Positions 59,401 through 64,000 of a stretch of DNA of 64,000 nt are shown here, one piece after another. The position numbers and the translations under genes are program-made. The DNA comes from Priapulus caudatus (Eukaryota; Priapulida; Priapulimorpha; Priapulimorphida; Priapulidae). The stretch covers positions 338,379 through 402,378 of the forward strand of contig NW_014577068.1 of the NCBI RefSeq assembly GCF_000485595.1, in the 5' to 3' direction. The notes beneath the pieces are model-generated. The model ran no database searches, was not told where the DNA came from, and saw only the letters and a list, made by a program, of their open reading frames with translations. Within the stretch, counting starts at the first letter, position 1. Each line of letters begins with the position of its first letter.

Positions 59401-62400
59401 ATATTTTGGTTATCACCCAGCCTAATGTATCAACAGTTCTAACCGTAGGTTTAGGTACCCCCAAATTCGCATTTAATTTCTCTTTATGATTCTGCTTTGA
59501 TATTTTGGTAATGTTGCTGTTAATATGCCATTAATCCATCACTAAAAATAACTCACGAGATGGTATAGTGTTTTTTAAACCTGAGACGGTTTAAATAGCT
59601 GTTAATTTTCCAAGATTTTTTTAACTGGCACCCAATTTGTTTTATCTTTTACTTCATGGTACAGTTGTTCTTGCAAAAATTATCAAAGGAATTTCCCATC
59701 AACCACTACAGTTACTAGCTGCTGCGCTTACTATTGCTGGCATTTGGCAATTGGAATACTTTAGATTGTAGGTAGGGGGTTGCAAAGGACAGAGCACATG
59801 TAATATTAAATTCCCTTTTTTGCTATTTTCTTGAAATCTGTGGTAGTCCTAATGGCAGTATTCAACATTCCGGTGTGTCATTTTATGCCTATAATGTCTT
59901 AGTAGGTTCACACTTTCAATACGTTTTCAATTGCCACCATACCCCCCACCTCTGCCTAGGAATTCTTATGCCCGTGCATACCAGAGCTGGCACTCTACAG
60001 CATCCCCAATCCAGATGCTAGCCTGCATGTTCTCTGTGAAGTCTAACTGCGCCTATCATGCTCGTGTTTTGAGACGACAAGCCAAAATAACCTTTGATCG
60101 GTTGTCGTTCTGCGGTTCTAGATCAGGCTGTGTTGTTCCTCGGACCACAGTCTGTCGTTTACTTGGATGTACTGTGATGATGAAGTGCTGTGAAGTTTTC
60201 GAAGGAGCCTGTAGTGCGTGGTTTTACGTGTCACGCGCCTGTGCAATTACATGTAGAGTTCTGGAACGTGTTCCTAGCGCACGAGAGTTTTGAAGTAAAC
60301 GAGAGAGAAGAAGTTATTGTCTCAAGATCGCATTTCCTCTTCTTCTCGGCCATTCCGTAGTTTGTCTGTTGTACTTGTAGCCATAGCCGTCGTATGGCAA
60401 GTTGGGCGAGTGTATTTTGCTTCGTGTTGTGAATTAAACTATTAAAAGACGCCAGCGCTGAAACCATATATACAGCCATCTTTTGTGGAAAACTTGTGCA
60501 ATTTTGTACTGGCATGTGTTTGGCAAACTCCGTTTACGGATGACCGTAGGTCAGACTTGAATCAGTAGTCGCCACGAGTTGGACGCTGTGCGTGTGCCTA
60601 CTTATACACTTGACATCTCAATTATAATGAGAAAGCAACTGTTCAGGTTTATTAGTGCATAGAATTGCGGAAGTGAGCAGAGCGTTATGGAATTCACTGC
60701 TGTTTCCAAACCAACAAAGGTGAGATGTTGATGTAGTGCAGTCAACAGTAACGTGCGAATAACCATCATATGCTGCTAGGATGTCACAAACTATCCAAGT
60801 TTCCCATTTCCACCCATCTCCACAGTCTCACGTTCTGTACACAGTCAGTTAATGTTCTGTCTTTCTACCGGGAAAGCTTTACATGCAAAGCTCTGTATAC
60901 GTTAGTAGCTACAACTTAGCAGTTCTACATGGGTTATAAGCATGTCACACGTCCTAGTTTTACAGGCGAAAATGAAACATCATGATGTAATCCAAGTGTA
61001 GTTACTGCTTTTTCTGGTAATGAGAAAAGCAACGGGGTCTGTAACTGTAAGGATGCCATTTTTAATGCGAATCCAGTGGATGAGGTGGAGGAGTGTGTGC
61101 GTGCACTGCTGCTGGTGGTGACACACGTGTGTGTATCCCCCCAGCATCTCAGCTCAGCATGAGTGCGCAATTATCAGGCACCACATGTGTACAACGCCAG
61201 TCTGTATGCCGGTGCCATGAACGCAACATGCGCCACATGGTGTTTAGACTCCATGTCAGCTTGCAGAACACAAGCACAGGGGGAAGTGTCCGTGTGGCTT
61301 TGCCTAAAGCCCATGTTATTCATTGGAGGATTCCGTGTGTAGAAGAGGTTTAAGGAATGGTTTCTTAGGAGCAGTCAGGCTTCTGATATCTGAATCTACA
61401 TCAGGAGAGCTGTCTCTATACTTTAGCTATCCGTGTTATCGCATAATAAACAAATCACCGGTGTCTAAGAGTTGTTTAGCATAATTATATTGCTTCAGTT
61501 GTCTCTCTTCCTTGCAACACTCTGTTGCTCTAAACTCTTTTAGGAAATTTGACGAGAAGGTTAACCATTGATGTGACTGGCATGTAATCGTGTGAGTAGT
61601 CTACATGCAGTCGCTACGCCCTAGCTGGGTGAAGTGATGTGCATGGCTATCCAAATATACACTGTATCCAGCATGCTGCAGACTCGCACTAAAAACATGT
61701 ATGCTGTATGTGATGTGATACCAAGGCGTCGCTGTACACGCAAGGCATTTTTGGCATTTTTTCCCGACGCTGTGTTTCAAGTCTGTCGCTAATTCGTTTA
61801 CTTTGTTCTGACACAGAGGGCAGCAGCATGCCACGCCGCCCACCGGAGACCAGCTCTAAACCTCGGGGGACGCCCTTGTATGGTCAGCCTGCATGGTGGG
61901 GAGAAGGGGATGAGAAGGGTGCTCAGACCTCGCCCCTAGGATCCCCACATAGTGGGCCGGGCAGCCCCAGAGTAACGGTTTCACCTACCAAGGTCACTGA
62001 CGTCGTTTGCGTTCGGACATCTTCACCTATTGTGAATCCCGTCAGCTTTTCAGGTTCTCCAGGTAAATGTTCGTATGAATGTGATCGTATTTCTGTGACC
62101 TCCCAAAAACATTCGTATTTGTTTGTATAATAAGGGGTTTTCTTTTGGTCTCTTTTTTTTCTTCCTTGCCATATGTTGTTTCTCTTCTTCATTGCTACAT
62201 TTACCCTCCACGTATTCCTCTCCCCCCTCTTATATTGTACTCGGTCGTATATTTGTTCCTGTTACTTTTGCTGTTACTATTGTTCTGTTTAGTTTTCATA
62301 TTTTTTTGCAATGAAAATCGACAATATTTCACACTTAAAATTTCATTGTTTGAAATCTGCAGAGAAACCAGAAAGGCCTACCAGTCTACCCCTAGACCAG

Positions 62401-63689
62401 TCTGATGGTCATAGTCTGACATCCCCACCTTTCTCCCAAGAGCTGCTGCAAGGGTCAATGCTACACAAGCAAAATGGTCATCAGAATTCACCACATGACT
62501 CACCTTCTCAAAAAGGTAAGGAATCATAATTACGATATTCATGGATAAGAGGGCCCGCATCATATATTATCATCTCAAATGCCACTGCTCTAATCGCGTA
62601 TAATCGATCGTGAACGCTTGCAGTCGGAGTCACTGGCAGCACGCCTCCGCAGAAGGACACCGGCCCGGGGCCGGGCACCGCACGCGCGCTATCGCCCGCC
62701 GCTGCCGTCGAGGCGCTGCCGTGCGAGGTGAATCTGACGAACGAGGGTGGCATCACCGTGCTGCAGCGCGGCGGACAGCGCCGCAGCGCCGCCTTCACGA
62801 TCGAGTTCGACAACTCCGACGCGAAGAAGAGCGCCGTCTCGGAGAGCATGCACCGCTTCGAGAAGATCCTCGAGAAGCGGGGCAGCAGCGGCGGTGGCGC
62901 GGGTCCGCCGTCGTCGAAGAGCGTCGACTCGCTGAAGAATCTGGCGTGCGCGACGAGCTCCGAGGTAATGTTGCCACGGCGACGTCATCATCCCGTTAAA
63001 TACCAACCTAATGATAACCTGGTCTTAGAGTACCAGATAATTGCCTGCCGTAATAGTTTCACCCATTATTAGCTGCAATAAATAATATTTAATTACAATA
63101 AGTAAGTAATGATAATCTTACAATGTAAGTAAGAATCTTGCATGCGGGACGAGCTTCGAGGTAACGTCGCCTCTCTGTGCCACGCCGACGTCATCACCCC
63201 CATTTAATACCTACCTACTGGTAACGTTGCCTGTTACCTACTACCTATACCAACCTAATGATGATCTAGTGTACCAGATAAATGCCTGCCGTAATAATTT
63301 TACCCGTTATTAGCTGCAATAAATTTTATACAATAAAATTGATTCGTACAATAATTTTTACAATGAATGAATGTTCGTAAATGAGACACTTGCCAGTGAT
63401 CGATGTTTGCGTCATGATGTTCTTATCGGCTCTCCTCTGAATCTCTGGAAACTTGTTGAAGCCTTGTGCAGTCCTCGTCATTGTCTCGTTTGACTTGTTC
63501 AGCAGAAGCCGGCGTTCGTGAGAGGTCAGAAGTCGCGTATGTCGATGGGGCCGAGGGGAAGCCCCAAGCACACGCCGCAGGAGACCGGCTACCTGTCCGA
63601 CAATCAGCTATCGGCCAGCGACCAGGAGGAGGACTACAGCACGAAGAGCGACGCACCGCAGACGAGGAAGCTGAAACTAAGCAGAGCAC
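46813..63689 (+). CDS. CEP170: CEP170-like centriolar FHA protein, 5' part (11 coding exons)
   Basis: CEP170 family proteins sit on subdistal appendages of the mother centriole and bind microtubules and kinesins. Coding segments: 46828-46941, 47609-47698, 50756-50834, 54560-54709, 55339-55421, 56634-56802, 58104-58781, 61817-62062, 62363-62515, 62624-62964, 63506-63689 (about 762 codons, open throughout, phases 0,0,1,1,0,1,1,1,1,0,1). The FHA domain fills residues 1 to about 105, with GR (29-30), SVDKRH (41-46) and NGTFVN (about 68-73). Two further family boxes are PRGTPLYGQPAWWG (exon 8) and AAFTIEFDNS (exon 10). The His/Pro-rich part of exons 6-7 is not known to me from vertebrates. The C-terminal half lies right of the window. 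The first exon begins at an acceptor, so a 5' exon lies upstream. Confidence 0.9.
47424..47485. repeat. (GCGT)n microsatellite in CEP170 intron
   Basis: About fourteen gcgt/gcgtg units with a few changes. Confidence 0.95.
47609..47698 (+). CDS. CEP170: CEP170 exon 2: FHA core
   Basis: Acceptor catgcag, donor gtatgc, 30 codons, phase 0. SRSVDKRHAVITFDHYD and LRVKDLSSTNG carry the conserved Ser and His and the Asn-Gly of the FHA phosphothreonine site. Confidence 0.95.
48703..48785. repeat. Two copies of (AT)n plus acgcgtgccgcggactgagt
   Basis: The 24-base word acgcgtgccgcggactgagt-gcga follows an AT run twice without a change, a recent-looking tandem duplication in a CEP170 intron. Confidence 0.9.
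50756..50834 (+). CDS. CEP170: CEP170 exon 3: FHA, ends at a U12 donor
   Basis: Acceptor ctacttgcag. Encodes TFVNETRIPLQTYVK and LVRFGYD. There is no GT at the point where homology stops; instead the intron starts ATATCCTTT, the U12-type AT-AC donor, leaving phase 1. Confidence 0.93.
51428..52830 (-). pseudogene. LINE reverse-transcriptase relic, split by a hAT-like element
   Basis: On the minus strand, 52830-52690 reads SLTSIDCKTLEHIIHTKIMN then HLDGLPVLSDYQR, typical of the N-terminal palm of CR1/Jockey-like reverse transcriptases. 51592-51428 reads GIFLDSRMTQNSHVAKIMMK then ANIIRELLLSFSNC, like the thumb region of the same proteins. The part between 52275 and 52690 is not readable as RT, and stops and shifts are present. 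It is a dead copy inside the U12 intron. Confidence 0.6.
51593..52266. mobile_element. hAT-like non-autonomous element, 674 bp
   Basis: The 11-bp terminal inverted repeat CAGTGTTGTAG is perfect at both ends and the 8-bp target gctgccaa is duplicated exactly (51585-51592 and 52267-52274). Subterminal (GGACTC)n repeats lie at both ends. An 8-bp duplication and CAGTG-type ends indicate hAT. No transposase frame is present. Confidence 0.88.
53163..53380. mobile_element. Small TIR element carrying CCCTAA repeats
   Basis: The ends ctccattaggagtgttcc and its inverse at 53363-53380 are perfect; homology continues for about 35 bases into each arm. Inside are an (ATTAATG)n run (53193-53235) and four CCCTAA telomeric units (53252-53277). 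Confidence 0.75.
54560..54709 (+). CDS. CEP170: CEP170 exon 4: end of FHA, after a U12 acceptor
   Basis: Preceded by branch-site TTCCTTGAC (54539-54547) with its A 13 bases before the AC end of the intron (54558-54559). Encodes STTFRVQFVDSSAS completing the FYD-x-FxV strand of FHA, then a Ser/Thr/Pro linker. Donor gtgagc, phase 1. The exon is partly hidden because the upstream splice site is not AG. Confidence 0.82.
54984..55213. mobile_element. PIF/Harbinger-type MITE, 230 bp
   Basis: The perfect 15-bp end TGCTGCGTTTACACT is inverted at both ends with TAA duplicated outside (54981-54983 and 55214-55216). The interior is a near-perfect palindrome around cattccaacacaatcggctg. A three-base TAA duplication suits PIF/Harbinger. 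It lies between CEP170 exons 4 and 5. Confidence 0.82.
55339..55421 (+). CDS. CEP170: CEP170 exon 5
   Basis: Acceptor gtgtcctag, donor CAG/gtgata; phase 1 in, 0 out; 83 bases. Encodes LPSPREERVEELG and CWSYPEYQ. No family motif is recognised; the phase fit is the main support. Confidence 0.7.
56038..56112. repeat. acatacatacacg tandem repeat
   Basis: Three copies of cgaacatacatacacg with intervening cacacatacac, in a CEP170 intron. Confidence 0.85.
56634..56802 (+). CDS. CEP170: CEP170 exon 6: His/Tyr/Pro-rich
   Basis: Acceptor ttttcttcggcag, donor gtgagt; phase 0 in, 1 out. Encodes GYAHDPAIHPYGIEEEYHHH and SYYAPPPTYGPPCSCHHPH, a disordered-looking stretch with clustered His and Tyr. Not known to me in vertebrate CEP170. 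Confidence 0.75.
58104..58781 (+). CDS. CEP170: CEP170 exon 7: Pro-rich, RGDP repeat, Ser-rich
   Basis: Acceptor gtgcttacag, donor gtgagt, phase 1 in and out, 226 codons, GC-rich. It starts GYYYGGGPAVHKDSPPP, has a Pro/His section, then seven tandem GDPR units from a 12-bp DNA repeat (58349-58432), then a Ser/Glu region (SGYAPSPEPSSRPSSAGRSR). It is disordered by composition. The opposite-strand frames across it are shadows. Confidence 0.85.
58349..58432 (+). repeat. 12-bp coding minisatellite (GDPR)7
   Basis: Seven copies of ggcgacccacgg with changes only at third positions or cgcgg/cgggg, in frame inside exon 7. Confidence 0.95.
58810..58966. mobile_element. Short TIR element next to the exon 7 donor
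   Basis: Begins cagtgggggcagtggatcca and ends catccgccactg, with G-runs inside both ends (agaggggggggggc, taggggggggggcg). cAGTGGcGGATCcA-type ends are common on hAT-like MITEs. gcatgg flanks both sides, which may be part of the target duplication. Confidence 0.5.
58967..61816. other. CEP170 intron 7, no feature recognised
   Basis: About 2.9 kb. The 120-codon plus-strand frame at 59931-60293 begins Pro-rich and is then Cys-rich, but has no splice support and breaks the phase; I do not call it. Confidence 0.5.
61817..62062 (+). CDS. CEP170: CEP170 exon 8: PRGTPLYGQP box
   Basis: Acceptor gacacag, donor gtaaat, phase 1 in and out. Contains PRGTPLYGQPAWWGEGDEKG, the strongest non-FHA signature of CEP170, then Ser/Pro-rich PLGSPHSGPGSPRVTVSP. 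Confidence 0.95.
62363..62515 (+). CDS. CEP170: CEP170 exon 9
   Basis: Acceptor aatctgcag, donor gtaagg, phase 1 in and out. Encodes EKPERPTSLPLDQSDGHSLT and ends SPHDSPSQKG; Ser/Pro/Gln-rich, with no domain recognised. Confidence 0.82.
62624..62964 (+). CDS. CEP170: CEP170 exon 10: AFTIEFD box
   Basis: Acceptor gcttgcag, donor GAG/gtaatg, phase 1 in, 0 out, strongly GC-rich. RRSAAFTIEFDNSDAKKSAV matches the conserved SFTIEFDD segment of the family; SESMHRFEKILEKR follows. Its 3' end is copied 196 bases downstream. Confidence 0.93.
62945..63330 (+). repeat. Tandem duplication across the exon 10 donor
   Basis: Copy 1 (62945-63085) and copy 2 (63141-63328) share gacgagcttcgaggtaac-type border text, cgccgacgtcatcaccc, and gcctgccgtaata plus ttattagctgcaataaat. 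Copy 2 carries an extra insertion of about 45 bases. Confidence 0.8.
63506..63689 (+). CDS. CEP170: CEP170 exon 11: last complete exon visible
   Basis: Acceptor gttcagcag, donor gtaagg, phase 0 in, 1 out. Encodes MGPRGSPKHTPQETGYLSDN and SASDQEEDYSTKSD, acidic and Ser-rich. Its last 23 bases with the intron start are the first unit of the 88-bp repeat that follows. Confidence 0.85.
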
Positions 63690-63930
63690 GTAAGGTCCCT
63701 CATACTGTGTTACTCTCTATACGTCAAAATCTGTAAACTCTGTGTGTGCTACAGGAAGCTAAAACTGAGCAGAGCACGTAAGGTCCCTCATACTGTGTTA
63801 CTCTCTATACATCAAAATCTGTAAACTGTGTGTGTGCTACAGGAAACTAAACCTAAGCAAAGCACATAAGGTCCCTTATACTGTGTTACTCTCTTACACA
63901 TCAAAATCTGTAAACTGTGTGCTCAGTTTT
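63667..63930 (+). repeat. Three tandem 88-bp units across the exon 11 donor
   Basis: Units start at 63667, 63755 and 63843. Each has a 23-base exon-like piece (gaagctaaaactgagcagag-cac), a donor position and 65 bases of intron ending ctacag. The second unit keeps the gtaagg donor; the third has ataagg. Used as an exon, unit 2 would give a stop after two codons. Confidence 0.9.
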
Positions 63931-64000
63931 AGCTTCCTGTAGCACACACACAGTTTACAGATTTTGATGTATAAGAGAGTAACACAGTATGAGGGACCTT
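63917..64000 (-). repeat. Inverted copy of the 88-bp unit at the window edge
   Basis: ctcagttttagcttcctgta, then gcacacacacagtttacaga, is the inverse of the units just upstream. Together they form a hairpin of about 80 bases per arm that is cut by the window end. Confidence 0.9.

Noticed and set aside
62610-63006. Alternative frames over CEP170 exon 10 (129, 105 and 62 codons)
   Set aside because: Shadows of the GC-rich exon; only one frame carries the AFTIEFD box and joins both neighbours.

Overview
This is animal nuclear DNA with two spliced protein genes on either side of a block of about 36 kb of repeats. The evidence for an animal is the presence of GT-AG and AT-AC introns, TTAGGG-type telomeric repeats, many microsatellites, several families of small DNA transposons and a LINE relic, and the genes themselves. 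Adenylate kinase 9 (a cilium-associated kinase) and CEP170 (a centriolar FHA protein) point to a metazoan with centrioles and cilia. TTAGGG arrays argue against most insects. I cannot name the phylum from this window; an intron-rich, probably marine, invertebrate is a guess.

Layout. 0-10.3 kb: an AK9-like gene on the minus strand. I could chain 19 coding exons in one open frame of 924 codons, covering three P-loop kinase units. Its first exon and its C-terminal part are not in the window. The window begins with a short TTAGGG tract. 10.4-46.8 kb: no gene I can name. This block holds telomere-repeat-bearing dispersed units, TA-, TTAA- and other TIR-type miniature transposons (some nested), a fold-back satellite domain of about 6 kb (29.4-35.4 kb) made of palindromic AT-rich units around a purine/pyrimidine minisatellite, and a decayed 30-bp minisatellite (37.5-41.3 kb) with a perfect core. 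Four short plus-strand ATG-to-donor segments (15.8, 21.1, 24.9 and 26.0 kb) might be first exons. 46.8-64 kb: the 5' half of a CEP170-like gene on the plus strand, 11 coding exons chained in frame, with the FHA domain in the first four. The fourth FHA exon is joined through a textbook U12-type AT-AC intron of 3.7 kb that has collected a LINE relic, a hAT-like insertion with an 8-bp target duplication, and a small element carrying CCCTAA repeats. The gene runs off the right edge inside a cluster of tandem and inverted copies of its own exon-intron border.

All calls come from reading the sequence: splice-site choice was decided by frame continuity and remembered family conservation, not by alignment software or transcripts. 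Both genes are partial. Ordinary long ORFs in the 30-34 kb and 39-40 kb repeats are by-products of base composition, not genes.
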